The notes: generated by a model not told the origin, from the sequence alone. 64,000 nt of DNA from Thermosipho sp. (in: thermotogales) (GCA_017656335.1 JACDOA010000004.1:43901-107900); one strand, 5' to 3'. Positions 22,832-31,036 are shown, counted from the stretch's first letter. Made by a program: numbers and translations.

Positions 22832-23239
22832 ATGAAGAAAACAGTTGAAATTTTGAATAAAGCAAAGATAAGGCCAACTTTACAAAGAGTTCATGTTTTA
22901 AGAGTTTTAATGGAATATAAAAATCATTTATCAGCTGAAGAAGTATATAAAATTCTTCAAAAAGAAGTTCCTACCATTTCAAGAGCAACTGTTTACAATA
23001 CATTGAATTTGCTATCCAAAAAGGGGGTTATATTGGAAGTTATTACCCCAGATTCTGTTAGATATGATTATGTAGAAACACCTCATCATCATTTTTATTG
23101 TGAGAAATGTAAAAAAGTTTACGATATTTATGAAAATCTTCCTGTTCCTGAGATTACTAAAGTTGAAGGACATATAGTTAAAAACATACAGTACTGTATT
23201 GTTGGGATATGTAAAAATTGTTTAAATGGAGGTGATTAA
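22832..23239 (+). CDS. perR: Fur/PerR-family metal-dependent regulator
   Basis: A 135-residue Fur-superfamily repressor. The N-terminal winged helix carries [13 protein letters not shown] and [14 protein letters not shown]; the dimerisation domain has the metal-binding HHHFYCEKC and the second zinc pair GICKNC near the C-terminus. The ORF track start at 22811 is upstream of the AGAGGTG site, so the ATG at 22832 is preferred. Its pairing with a peroxiredoxin suggests peroxide sensing (PerR) rather than iron regulation; the sequence alone does not settle this. Confidence 0.85.
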   Translation: MKKTVEILNKAKIRPTLQRVHVLRVLMEYKNHLSAEEVYKILQKEVPTISRATVYNTLNLLSKKGVILEVITPDSVRYDYVETPHHHFYCEKCKKVYDIYENLPVPEITKVEGHIVKNIQYCIVGICKNCLNGGD

Positions 23240-23240
23240 T

Positions 23241-23885
23241 ATGTCTTTACCACTTATTGGCGAAAAAATTCCAGAATTTAAATCTGTTACAACTCAAGGA
23301 ATTTTAAAATTTCCTGACGATTTTAAGGGAAAATGGTTAGTTTTATTTAGCCACCCTGCTGATTTTACTCCAGTTTGTACAACTGAATTCGTTGCCTTTC
23401 AAAAAAGATATGATGAGTTTAAAAAATTAAATGTAGAGTTAGTGGGTTTAAGTATCGACCAGGTATTTTCTCATATTAAATGGATTGAATGGATCAAAGA
23501 AAAACTTGGCATTGAAATCAAGTTTCCAGTTATAGCTGATGATCGAGGTCAAATTGCAGAATTACTTGGAATGATCCATCCTGCTAAAGGTACAAATACT
23601 GTTAGAGCAGTATTTATAATTGATCCAAAAGGTATTTTACGAGCAGTGCTTTATTATCCACAAGAGCTTGGAAGAAACATGAATGAAATTTTGAGAATGG
23701 TAAAAGGTTTGCAAGTTGTTGATGAAAATAATGTGGCATTACCAGCTAATTGGCCAAATAATGAGCTCGTAAATGATGAAGCTATTGTACCTCCTGCTTC
23801 AACTATAGAAGAAGCTGAAAAAAGATTAAAAGAATTTAAATGTTTTGATTGGTGGTTCTGTCACAAAAAAATAAATGATAAATAA
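23241..23885 (+). CDS. Peroxiredoxin, Prx6/archaeal type
   Basis: A 214-residue thiol peroxidase reducing hydrogen peroxide and organic peroxides. The peroxidatic Cys is in [13 protein letters not shown] near residue 46, and the long C-terminal arm carries another Cys pair in CFDWWFCHK, as in thermophile peroxiredoxins of this type. The ORF track begins at 23226 but the ATG at 23241 has GGAGGTGAT just upstream and gives the usual [12 protein letters not shown] start. The site lies in the end of perR, so the two genes form one operon. Confidence 0.93.
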   Translation: MSLPLIGEKIPEFKSVTTQGILKFPDDFKGKWLVLFSHPADFTPVCTTEFVAFQKRYDEFKKLNVELVGLSIDQVFSHIKWIEWIKEKLGIEIKFPVIADDRGQIAELLGMIHPAKGTNTVRAVFIIDPKGILRAVLYYPQELGRNMNEILRMVKGLQVVDENNVALPANWPNNELVNDEAIVPPASTIEEAEKRLKEFKCFDWWFCHKKINDK

Positions 23886-24082
23886 TTTTGTTCGATGATG
23901 AAAATAAAAATTGAAATGATTTAATGTATCATGCAATTTTGTAAATAAGCTTATTTTGGAAATCTCTTGGGAAATTATTATGATATAAAATGAATAGAAA
24001 ATAGAATACTTTTTATGAATCAGCAATGGTAATAAATGCAGTTTGAGAATTAAGAGAAAATTAATTTAAGGAGGTATTAAAA
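23886..24082 (+). promoter_or_regulatory. Leader with extended -10 for the flavodiiron operon
   Basis: This 197-base gap holds an extended -10 TGATATAAA at 23981-23989 and a strong AAGGAGGT site before the flavodiiron gene, implying a leader of roughly 85 bases. I see no clear terminator after the peroxiredoxin gene, so read-through from perR is possible. Confidence 0.4.
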
Positions 24083-25249
24083 ATGATAAGAAAATTAGCA
24101 AATAACGTATATTTTGTTGGTGCAATTGACTGGGATAGGAAATTATTTGACGAATTAATTCCACTTCCTAATGGAACAACTTACAATTCATATTTAGTAA
24201 AAGGTCAAGAAAAGATAGCTTTGATTGATACTGTTGATCCTAAAAAAGAAGAAGAATTTTTTAACAATTTGGATAAATTAAACATTGGAAAAATTGATTA
24301 TGTTGTTTCAAATCATGCTGAACAAGATCATTCTGGATTGATTGGAAAAGTGGTTGAAAAATATGGAGCAAAAGTTGTTACTAATGAAAAATGTGCAGAA
24401 TTTTTAAAAACACATGTTCATGTTGAAGATGATGATATAAGAATTATTAAAGATGGAGAAGAACTAGATTTAGGTGAAAAAACTTTAAAATTTGTTTTTA
24501 CGCCATGGGTTCATTGGCCAGAAACAATGGTTACATATTTAAAGGAGGATAAAATTTTATTTAGTTGTGACTTATTTGGCTCACATTATGCAACTAGTGA
24601 AATTGAGCAAAACGGTGGAGAAAAATTGCTTGAAATGGCAAAAAGATATTATGCTGAAATAATGATGCCTTTTAGAAATATAATAAAGAAAAATATTGAA
24701 AAAATTGAGAAGCTAGAAATAGAAAAAATTGCTCCTAGTCATGGTCCAGTTTACCCAAATCCAAGATTTATTCTTAATGAGTATAAGAAATGGATTAGTG
24801 ACAATGTCGAAAACGAAGTGGTAATATTATATGTTTCTATGCATGAAAGTACAAAAAAAATGATAGAGTATTTGACAGATAAATTAATGGATGAAGGTTT
24901 AAGTGTAAAGTTACATAATATTGTTAATTCTGACATTGGTGAGATAGCAGTAGATCTTGTTGATGCATCAACAGTAGTAATTGGTACTCCGATGGTTCTC
25001 GCAGGAGTTCACCCTTTGATGGCAGGTGCTATTTATCTTGTCAATGCACTAAGACCAAAAACTAAATATTTAGCTTTAGTTGGTTCATATGGTTGGGGTG
25101 GAAGATTTATAGATGAAATTAAAGAAATGACAAAAAATCTAAAAGCTGAAATTTTCGAACCAGTTGTTGTTAAAGGTTTGATATCAAAAAAAGATTATAA
25201 AAAACTTGATAATTTGGTAAACGAAATCATTAAGAGAAATAAAGATTAA
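24083..25249 (+). CDS. Flavodiiron protein (oxygen reductase)
   Basis: A 388-residue A-type flavoprotein. The N-terminal metallo-beta-lactamase-like domain carries the diiron ligands: NHAEQDHSG (H-x-E-x-DH), TPWVHWPET, SCDLFGSH and PSHGPVY. The C-terminal flavodoxin domain starts near residue 250 (VVILYVSMHESTKKM) and includes GSYGWGGRF. Such enzymes reduce oxygen to water, or NO to nitrous oxide, with electrons from rubredoxin; no rubredoxin gene is in the window. The ferritin gene follows after 13 bases. Its neighbours point to oxygen removal. Confidence 0.93.
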   Translation: MIRKLANNVYFVGAIDWDRKLFDELIPLPNGTTYNSYLVKGQEKIALIDTVDPKKEEEFFNNLDKLNIGKIDYVVSNHAEQDHSGLIGKVVEKYGAKVVTNEKCAEFLKTHVHVEDDDIRIIKDGEELDLGEKTLKFVFTPWVHWPETMVTYLKEDKILFSCDLFGSHYATSEIEQNGGEKLLEMAKRYYAEIMMPFRNIIKKNIEKIEKLEIEKIAPSHGPVYPNPRFILNEYKKWISDNVENEVVILYVSMHESTKKMIEYLTDKLMDEGLSVKLHNIVNSDIGEIAVDLVDASTVVIGTPMVLAGVHPLMAGAIYLVNALRPKTKYLALVGSYGWGGRFIDEIKEMTKNLKAEIFEPVVVKGLISKKDYKKLDNLVNEIIKRNKD

Positions 25250-25262
25250 AGAGGTGATATGA

Positions 25263-25781
25263 ATGATTAGTGAAAGAATGGTTGAAGCAATTAACAAGCA
25301 AATTAATGAAGAACTTTATTCTTCTTACTTGTATTTATCAATGGCAGCGTATTTTGAAGATTTGGGATTAAAAGGTTTTGCTAATTGGATGATTGTTCAA
25401 TCTCAAGAAGAAAAGGATCATGCAATGAAATTCTACTATTATCTTGCAAGTCAAGGTGCAAAGATAAAATTGTACGAAATTAAGGAACCACCTTCAGAAT
25501 TTGAAGGTATAAAGAGTGTGTTTAAGCAAGTATTGAAACATGAACAACATATTACTAAAAAAATAAACGAATTGGTAGATATTGCTGAAGAATTAAAAGA
25601 TAGAGCAACATTTAATTTCTTACAGTGGTATATTGATGAACAAGTAGGAGAAGAGGAAAATGCAATGGAAATATTGAATAAACTTGAGTTTATCGGGGAT
25701 AACAAAAATGCTATATTTATGCTTGATAGAGAACTTGGTCAGAGACAATATATCCCTTTAGTACAAGATAAGGAAGGATAA
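25263..25781 (+). CDS. ftnA: Non-haem ferritin
   Basis: A 172-residue four-helix ferritin. Ferroxidase ligands are visible in INEELYSSYLYLSMAAYFE (Glu near residue 17) and VQSQEEKDHAMKFYYYL (Glu-Glu-x-x-His near 50), with another Glu in KHEQHITKKINELVDIA near 94 and a Gln in FLQWYIDEQVGEE. It stores iron and limits Fenton chemistry, fitting its place between the flavodiiron protein and superoxide reductase. AGAGGTG precedes the ATG. Confidence 0.94.
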   Translation: MISERMVEAINKQINEELYSSYLYLSMAAYFEDLGLKGFANWMIVQSQEEKDHAMKFYYYLASQGAKIKLYEIKEPPSEFEGIKSVFKQVLKHEQHITKKINELVDIAEELKDRATFNFLQWYIDEQVGEEENAMEILNKLEFIGDNKNAIFMLDRELGQRQYIPLVQDKEG

Positions 25782-25782
25782 T

Positions 25783-25962
25783 ATGGAAAAAGAGAAGGTA
25801 TTAGAATTATTGAAAAAAGAAGGAAAACCAATGAAAACAGGTGAAATTGCTGAGAAATTGAGTTTTGATTCAAAAACAGTTAGTAAAATAATTAAAGAGT
25901 TAAAGGAAGAAGGTAAAATAGAGTCACCAAAAAGATGTTATTATAAGGCAAAGGGGGTATAA
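25783..25962 (+). CDS. Small winged helix-turn-helix protein (not in ORF track)
   Basis: A 59-residue ORF between ferritin and superoxide reductase, too short for the supplied track. It starts with an ATG preceded by AAGGAAGG and stops two bases before the superoxide reductase ATG. The sequence has a three-helix pattern with [32 protein letters not shown], a classic winged-helix arrangement (helix, turn, recognition helix, wing), ending in a Tyr-rich strand. It probably binds DNA and may regulate this oxygen-defence operon; target unknown. Confidence 0.85.
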   Translation: MEKEKVLELLKKEGKPMKTGEIAEKLSFDSKTVSKIIKELKEEGKIESPKRCYYKAKGV

Positions 25963-25964
25963 TT

Positions 25965-26339
25965 ATGAAAAAATTATTTAAATGTGAAAAGTGTGGAAAT
26001 ATTGTTGAACTTATTCATGAGGGTGGAGGGGTTCTATATTGTTGTGGTGAACCAATGAAATTACTTGAAGAAAAAACTGCTGATACATCTGAAGAAAAGC
26101 ATGTTCCATATATCGAAGAAGCCGAAAATGGCTATTTAGTTAGAGTTGGAGAAAATGCTTTACATCCAATGGAAGAGAAACATTATATTGAATGGATAGA
26201 GATTGAAGTTGATGGTATATCGCATCGAAAGTATCTTAGACCCGGGGACAAACCAGAAGCAGTATTTGAAATTTCCAAAGGAAAAATAGTAAAAGCAAGA
26301 GAATATTGTAATATTCATGGATTATGGATGAAAAAATAA
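25965..26339 (+). CDS. Superoxide reductase (desulfoferrodoxin type)
   Basis: A 124-residue two-domain protein. Residues 1-35 form a desulforedoxin-like rubredoxin centre (FKCEKCGN and LYCCGEP, four Cys). The catalytic iron site ligands are His residues in KHVPY and [11 protein letters not shown] and the Cys and His in [10 protein letters not shown]. It reduces superoxide to peroxide without making oxygen; the peroxiredoxin and ferritin next door would deal with the products. The start follows the small winged-helix gene by two bases. A terminator closes the operon. Confidence 0.94.
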   Translation: MKKLFKCEKCGNIVELIHEGGGVLYCCGEPMKLLEEKTADTSEEKHVPYIEEAENGYLVRVGENALHPMEEKHYIEWIEIEVDGISHRKYLRPGDKPEAVFEISKGKIVKAREYCNIHGLWMKK

Positions 26340-26372
26340 TTAATAATTTTTAAATTTTAAAGAATAATATTT

Positions 26373-26402
26373 TAGCTCTGGCATAATCCAGAGCTATTTT
26401 TT
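26373..26402 (+). terminator. Terminator of oxygen-defence operon
   Basis: TAGCTCTGG and CCAGAGCTA arms around CATAAT, followed by TTTTTT. Confidence 0.9.
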
Positions 26403-26442
26403 ATATTTTAATTAATGAAATAATAATTATGCTATATTAGTA

Positions 26443-26471
26443 TTGACAAATAGTCATTAGTGATGTAAAAT
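26443..26471 (+). promoter_or_regulatory. Promoter of the Gly/Arg-rich protein operon
   Basis: TTGACA (26443-26448), 17 bases, TAAAAT (26466-26471). The spacer contains the imperfect inverted repeat TCATTAGTGA, a possible site for the PadR regulator encoded downstream (inference). Confidence 0.65.
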
Positions 26472-26506
26472 ATTTATGGAATGGAAATGTATAGGGAGGT
26501 GTAAAT

Positions 26507-26740
26507 ATGTGGAGGTATAGACGATTTGGACCGGGATTTGGATATGGAAGGGGCCGTGGTTATGGAAGAGGATTTGGATATGGATTTGCACCATATCGCT
26601 ATGAACCGAGAGACGAGAGAATGTTTTTAGAAGATGAAAAACAAATGTTGCTTGAATATAAGGAATATTTGAAAAGTGAACTTTCGTTTTTAGAAGAAAG
26701 ATTGAAGGAAATTGATGAGTTTTTAAAGGGAGGTGAATAA
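26507..26740 (+). CDS. Gly/Arg/Tyr-rich small protein with coiled coil
   Basis: A 77-residue protein of unknown function. Residues 1-30 are low complexity with GYGRGRGYGRGFGYGF-type repeats; residues 38-72 are acidic-basic heptads (LEDEKQMLLEYKEYLKSELSFLEERLKEIDEFL) predicted to form a coiled coil. It looks like the coiled-coil half of a DUF5320-type protein, the other half being the next gene. Preceded by GGGAGGTG and a good promoter. The Arg-rich repeats suggest nucleic acid or protein scaffolding, but that is a guess. Confidence 0.8.
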   Translation: MWRYRRFGPGFGYGRGRGYGRGFGYGFAPYRYEPRDERMFLEDEKQMLLEYKEYLKSELSFLEERLKEIDEFLKGGE

Positions 26741-26962
26741 CATGCCAGGATTTGATGGAACAGGACCATTAGGAACAGGACCCATTGGTTGGAGAAGAGG
26801 ATTTTGTGGTACATCTTATGCAAGAAATATTTGGTTTAATCCTTATGTGCCTTCCAATGTTGGATATGGAAGAAATTATGGTTTAGGATATGGAAGAGGT
26901 CTTGGATGGAGATTTGGAAATAGGGGAGGATTTGGATGGGGCCGTGGATATGGAAGAGGATT
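26550..26962 (+). repeat. 25-bp direct repeat shared by the two Gly-rich genes
   Basis: Copies at 26550-26574 and 26938-26962 begin GGGGCCGTGG and end TATGGAAGAGGATT, with one mismatch in 25. They encode GRGYGRGF/L segments in both genes in the same frame, suggesting recent duplication or gene conversion within repetitive coding DNA. Confidence 0.8.
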
Positions 26963-27002
26963 AGGATTTATGGGTGGCAGAGGTTTTGGAAGAAGATTTT
27001 AG
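26742..27002 (+). CDS. DUF5320-like Gly-rich protein
   Basis: An 86-residue protein starting MPGFDGTGPLGTGPIGWRRGFC, the head pattern of DUF5320 proteins as I recall them, followed by GYGRG/GFGRR repeats to the end. The track start at 26733 is upstream of GGAGGTG; ATG at 26742 is better placed. Proteins of this type often lie beside MinD/Mrp ATPases and NifX-family proteins in anaerobes; here those partners are about 17 kb away at 43.6-46.3 kb. Function unknown. Confidence 0.75.
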   Translation: MPGFDGTGPLGTGPIGWRRGFCGTSYARNIWFNPYVPSNVGYGRNYGLGYGRGLGWRFGNRGGFGWGRGYGRGLGFMGGRGFGRRF

Positions 27003-27077
27003 TAAAAAATGATTTTTTCACTTATGATTTTTTTGAAAACGTTGCGTAACAAAAATCGTTTTCTCCCTTTGAACAGA

Positions 27078-27119
27078 ATGGCTTCGGTATCATATCATCA
27101 TACCGAAGCCATGTTTTTT
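27078..27119 (+). terminator. Terminator after the Gly-rich genes
   Basis: A 13-bp stem ATGGCTTCGGTAT / ATACCGAAGCCAT with a nine-base loop, followed by GTTTTTTA. Confidence 0.92.
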
Positions 27120-27325
27120 AATAATTAATGCAAAATATAAAAAATTTGCATTTTATTTCAATAAATTGCTTCTTATCTACAGTTAATTTATGCTAGAGAA
27201 AGTAGTTTTTCCTGGTTAGATATTTTTGTCGTTATAGAAGAGTTTTCACTTTATTAATTTAGGTCTTTTATTGAGAAATATTGAGATAATTTTTTGTTAT
27301 AATATACTTGAAAGAAGGGATAATA
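27120..27325 (+). promoter_or_regulatory. Gene-free stretch with promoter for the radical SAM gene
   Basis: Together with 27003-27119 this is a gap of 323 bases. A TATAAT lies at 27298-27303, about 22 bases before the radical SAM start; two TTGAGA sequences upstream are not ideally spaced. Before the terminator, GAAAACG (27035-27041) and CGTTTTC (27057-27063) form a small inverted repeat. I see nothing else in it. Confidence 0.4.
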
Positions 27326-28240
27326 ATGAGTTTTGTTTATGGAATAGTGCCTTCCAGAAGATTAGGAAGATCTTTGGGTGTATCACCTATACCATTTAAA
27401 CTTTGTAATTATTCATGCATATATTGTCAATTAGGTAGAACTTATAATATGACTAATGAGAGAAAAACTTTTTTCCCTCCAGAGGATATTCTCGAGGAAT
27501 TGAAGAATTTTATTAGGATTTATGATAATAGGAATTTTGACGTTGTTACTATTGTTAGTGAGGGGGAACCCCTCTTATATACTCCTCTTGCCGTTCTTAT
27601 TGAAGGTATTAAGAAAATAACTTCAAAGAATGTAGTCTTAATTACAAATGGCTCCTTATTTTATGAAAAGGGTGTGAGAAAAGCGGTTGAAAAATGTGAT
27701 ATTATAATGCCTACACTTGATGCATGGAATGAGAAAAGCTTTAAAATTATAAATCGTCCTTATGGTAAAATCAGTTATGAAATGATGTATAATGGGTTGC
27801 TCAAGTTAAGGGAGGAATTTAGGGGACAAATTTGGCTTGAAGTTATGTTGATAAAAGGTGTTAATGATTCAGTTGAAAGTATAAAGAAATTAAAAGAAAA
27901 AATTGAGAAAATCCAACCTGAAAAAGTTTATGTGAATGTTCCTATAAGACCACCTGCTGAAGATTGGGTAAAAATTCCAGATAAAGAAAATATAGAATAT
28001 GCTAAGAAAGAATTAAATGCTTATACAATTGAAAAGCAAGCTGTTGGAAGTTTCTTGACTATAAACAATGATTACAATTCAGTTGTTGATATCTTAAAAA
28101 GACATCCTTTGCGAATAAATGAAATAAAAAATAATTTTAAAAAGAGTAATGAAATAATAGCAAAATTGTTCAAAGATCCAAAAATAGAGAAATATGTTTA
28201 TAATGAAACTGTTTATTTTAGATACAAAAACTGGAGGTGA
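27326..28240 (+). CDS. Radical SAM protein, COG0731-like
   Basis: A 304-residue radical S-adenosylmethionine enzyme. The cluster motif CNYSCIYCQLG (CxxxCxxC) is near residue 27, followed by the SAM-binding SEGEP and ITNGSL segments. The C-terminal 80 residues hold a helix-rich region ending YFRYKNWR. The track start at 27308 is a TTG upstream of the AAAGAAGGG site; ATG at 27326 is chosen. The substrate is unknown. It immediately precedes a PadR gene and follows the Gly-rich genes, so it may modify something in that system. Confidence 0.85.
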   Translation: MSFVYGIVPSRRLGRSLGVSPIPFKLCNYSCIYCQLGRTYNMTNERKTFFPPEDILEELKNFIRIYDNRNFDVVTIVSEGEPLLYTPLAVLIEGIKKITSKNVVLITNGSLFYEKGVRKAVEKCDIIMPTLDAWNEKSFKIINRPYGKISYEMMYNGLLKLREEFRGQIWLEVMLIKGVNDSVESIKKLKEKIEKIQPEKVYVNVPIRPPAEDWVKIPDKENIEYAKKELNAYTIEKQAVGSFLTINNDYNSVVDILKRHPLRINEIKNNFKKSNEIIAKLFKDPKIEKYVYNETVYFRYKNWR

Positions 28241-28244
28241 ATCT

Positions 28245-28619
28245 GTGCCTAGAGGTTTTGGTAAAGGGTATCGTGGAAGAAAAGGTTTTGTAATGGGAGA
28301 TTTTTTAGCTGCTAGTTTGTTATTACTTTTAAAAAAGAAACCTTCACATGGATATGAATTAGTCCAAAGACTTCTGGAAACTAATTTTTATAATTTTGAA
28401 CATGATCCCGCTGTAGTATATAATTTGTTACGAAAGCTGGAATTAAGTGGTTTTATAACATTTGATTTAGAAGCGGGTGGAGGTCCTTTTAGAAAAGTTT
28501 ATAGAATAACATCTGAAGGTGAAAAATATCTAAATATCATATCAAAGGAGATTGAAGATTTGTATAAACAGCTAGATCTTTTTTTGAGGGAATATGGTAA
28601 TTTAAAAAATAAAGATTAG
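28245..28619 (+). CDS. PadR-family regulator (Gly-rich locus)
   Basis: A 124-residue winged-helix regulator. It begins at GTG, five bases after GGAGGTG; the track start at 28194 lies inside the radical SAM gene. The first 15 residues (PRGFGKGYRGRKGF) are Gly/Arg-rich, echoing the neighbouring proteins, and then comes a standard PadR core: LKKKPSHGYELVQRL, YNLLRKLELSGFI and YRITSEGEKYL, with a C-terminal dimerisation helix. It likely regulates this operon. Confidence 0.88.
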   Translation: MPRGFGKGYRGRKGFVMGDFLAASLLLLLKKKPSHGYELVQRLLETNFYNFEHDPAVVYNLLRKLELSGFITFDLEAGGGPFRKVYRITSEGEKYLNIISKEIEDLYKQLDLFLREYGNLKNKD

Positions 28620-28629
28620 GGGGATTTTT

Positions 28630-29196
28630 ATGGTTGGAAAAGTTACAGTTATTACTGGTCCTATGTATTCAGGGAAAACTACAGAACTTTTGTCTTTTGT
28701 GGAAATATATAATATAGGAAAGAAAAAAACAATTGTTTTTAAACCATCCATTGATAACAGATATGGAATCGATACAGTTTCTACTCATACAGGATTTCAA
28801 GTAAAAGCGTTTAGAATTTCTAGTTCTAAGGAAATACTTGATTATATTACTGATGATATTGATGCAGTTTTTGTTGATGAAGTACAATTTTTGGATGTTA
28901 ATTTAGTTGATATAGTAAAAAAATTGGTATTTGATGGTATAGATGTTTATTGTGCTGGATTGGATATTTCATACTTGGAAAATCCTTTTGAAACTACTTC
29001 AAAGCTTTTAGCAATTGCTGATGAAGTTATTAAGAAAAAAGCTGTTTGTGAAAAATGTGGAGAACATCGGGCAACTTATTCTTATAAAACAGTTCCTGAT
29101 GGTGGTGAAATTGATGTAGGTGGAAAAGATAAGTATATAGCAATTTGCAGGGAATGTCTAAGAAAATTGAAAAAAACAAAGGAGGTGTCAAAATGA
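28630..29196 (+). CDS. tdk: Thymidine kinase
   Basis: A 188-residue type II thymidine kinase that phosphorylates thymidine with ATP. The P-loop is GPMYSGKTTEL near residue 10, Walker B-like DEVQFLD near 88, and the zinc-binding lasso CEKCGEHRATYSYK...CRECLRK at 137-185. It starts 10 bases after the PadR gene and its stop overlaps the 5'-nucleotidase start as ATGA. The coupling to a nucleotidase suggests nucleoside salvage. Confidence 0.95.
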   Translation: MVGKVTVITGPMYSGKTTELLSFVEIYNIGKKKTIVFKPSIDNRYGIDTVSTHTGFQVKAFRISSSKEILDYITDDIDAVFVDEVQFLDVNLVDIVKKLVFDGIDVYCAGLDISYLENPFETTSKLLAIADEVIKKKAVCEKCGEHRATYSYKTVPDGGEIDVGGKDKYIAICRECLRKLKKTKEVSK

Positions 29197-31001
29197 AAAA
29201 GTTATTCGTTCTGTTTTTTGTTTTAAGTTTTATTTTATTTTTATTTGCTGAAAGTATTAATATTGTTATATTACACACAAGTGATTTACATGGGAATATA
29301 TATCCTATTAACTATGCAACCAATAAACCGTCGGATGTGGGATTGGCAAAAATTGCTACTTTGGTAAAACAAATTAAAAATCAATATCAAAATGTTCTTT
29401 TAATTGATTCAGGAGATTTGATACAAGGTACTCCTTTGGAGTATTATCATGCAAAAGTTGACAACAAACCAGTAGATCCAATGGTTTTAGTTATGAACAA
29501 ACTCGGATATTCATCATGGGTTTTAGGTAATCATGAATTTAATTATGGATTGGAAATTTTAAACAAAGCAATTTCTGAAGCACAATTTCCGGTTCTAAGT
29601 GCGAATATTGTAAAAAAAGATACTGGAGAACCTGCTTTTAAACCATATCATATAGTTATTGTTGATGGAATAAAAATTGGTATCTTAGGGTTAACAACAA
29701 AGTTTATACCTAGTTGGGAAGATCCAAAAAATATTGTGGGACTTGAATTTTTGGATCCAGTAGAAGTTGCAAAAAAGTATGTAGAAATTTTAAGAAATGA
29801 AGAAAATGTAGATGTTTTAATTGTTGCTTATCATGGAGGCTTAGAAAGAGATCCAGAAACTGGTGAACCAACGGAGGAATTAACAGGTGAAGATCAGGCC
29901 TATCAACTTTTGAAGGAAGTTCATGGAATTGATGTTTTGTTATTAGGGCATCAGCATAGGGTTATTGCAACAAAAATAGATGATATACCGGTATCAATGC
30001 CTGGAAATTGGGGGAAATATCTTGGAAAAGTTGTTTTAAAATTAGAAAAAGAAGATAAAGGTTGGAAAATTATTGATAGCACAGTTGAGCAGTTGTCTGT
30101 TAAAGATATTGAACCTGACAATGAAATAATTTCATTAACTAAGGATTATGAAGAGAAAGTTCAAACATGGCTTGATCAACCGATTGGTTATGCTAAAGGT
30201 GATTTTTGGATAGAAGATCCTTTGTTTGCCAGGTTGGAAGATAATAGTTTAATTGAGTTTGTTAATAAAGTTCAAATGCTTTACAGCGGTGCTAAAATAT
30301 CTTCTACAGCTTTATTTAATAACGATATAAAAGGTTGGAAAACTGGCCCAATTACATTAAGAGATGTATATGGAGTATATATTTATCCTAATACTTTAAA
30401 AGTTATAAAGGTTAAAGGCAGAGATATTAAAAATGCTTTGGAAAAAAGTGCTGATTATTTTGTATATAAAAATTACAAAGCTGATGTTAACAAAAGTTGG
30501 ATAGAACCAAAACCAAGACATTATAATTATGATATGTGGGAGGGAATTTCATATAAAATTGTTTTAAATAAACCTTCGGGAGAAAGAATTGTTGACTTGA
30601 TGTTTAATGGAAAACCTTTAGAAATGGATGAGGATTATGAAATAGTGTTAAATAATTATCGGGCTGGTGGTGGTGGCGGTTATGATATGTTTAAAGGAAA
30701 ACCAGTTGTTAGAGAAGTTATGATGGAAGTTGCTGAACTTATAGCAGATTACATTATGGAACATAAGGTAATCAGTTCCAGTCTTGATCATAATTGGGAG
30801 GCCGTTGTTCAGTTTGAATATGTTGTAGAAGACGGAGATAATTTATGGAACCTTTCTAAGATCTTGGGAGTTTCGCTTGCTGACTTAATTAGATGGAATA
30901 AAATAAAAAATCCAGATTTAATATTCCCTGGTATGAAATTAGTTTATTTCAAAAATTATATTGATACATTTCCTCCAATTAAAGAAGTTGTAGGGTATTA
31001 A
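29193..31001 (+). CDS. Secreted 5'-nucleotidase with C-terminal LysM domain
   Basis: A 602-residue exported enzyme. Residues 1-18 are a signal peptide (KKLFVLFFVLSFILFLFA). The metallophosphoesterase domain has HTSDLHGNIYP, DSGDLIQGTP, GNHEFNYG and GHQH; the 5'-nucleotidase C-terminal domain includes LFNNDIKGW and NYRAGGGGGYDMF. The last 50 residues are a LysM module (VVEDGDNLWNLSKILGVSLADLIRWNKI) that would hold the enzyme to peptidoglycan. It frees nucleosides from extracellular nucleotides, which the co-encoded thymidine kinase could then salvage. The track start at 29145 is upstream of the GGAGGTG site. Confidence 0.93.
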   Translation: MKKLFVLFFVLSFILFLFAESINIVILHTSDLHGNIYPINYATNKPSDVGLAKIATLVKQIKNQYQNVLLIDSGDLIQGTPLEYYHAKVDNKPVDPMVLVMNKLGYSSWVLGNHEFNYGLEILNKAISEAQFPVLSANIVKKDTGEPAFKPYHIVIVDGIKIGILGLTTKFIPSWEDPKNIVGLEFLDPVEVAKKYVEILRNEENVDVLIVAYHGGLERDPETGEPTEELTGEDQAYQLLKEVHGIDVLLLGHQHRVIATKIDDIPVSMPGNWGKYLGKVVLKLEKEDKGWKIIDSTVEQLSVKDIEPDNEIISLTKDYEEKVQTWLDQPIGYAKGDFWIEDPLFARLEDNSLIEFVNKVQMLYSGAKISSTALFNNDIKGWKTGPITLRDVYGVYIYPNTLKVIKVKGRDIKNALEKSADYFVYKNYKADVNKSWIEPKPRHYNYDMWEGISYKIVLNKPSGERIVDLMFNGKPLEMDEDYEIVLNNYRAGGGGGYDMFKGKPVVREVMMEVAELIADYIMEHKVISSSLDHNWEAVVQFEYVVEDGDNLWNLSKILGVSLADLIRWNKIKNPDLIFPGMKLVYFKNYIDTFPPIKEVVGY

Positions 31002-31002
31002 T

Positions 31003-31036
31003 AAATTACGGGGACCATTTGGCCCCCGTAATTTTT
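31003..31036. terminator. Bidirectional terminator between convergent genes
   Basis: AAATTACGGGG (31003-31013) and CCCCGTAATTT (31024-31034) form an 11-bp stem; both strands show a T-rich tail. It separates the nucleotidase gene from the convergent LUD-domain gene. Confidence 0.9.

Noticed and set aside
26550-26962. Possible CRISPR-like or satellite repeat in the Gly-rich genes
   Set aside because: Repeats are coding, in frame for GRGYGR, irregular in spacing, and have no unique spacers or cas genes.
29987-30003. CCGGTATCAATGCC, close to the lac/gal operator
   Set aside because: It lies in the middle of the nucleotidase coding region, encodes normal family sequence and is not symmetrical on its right side, so it is likely chance.
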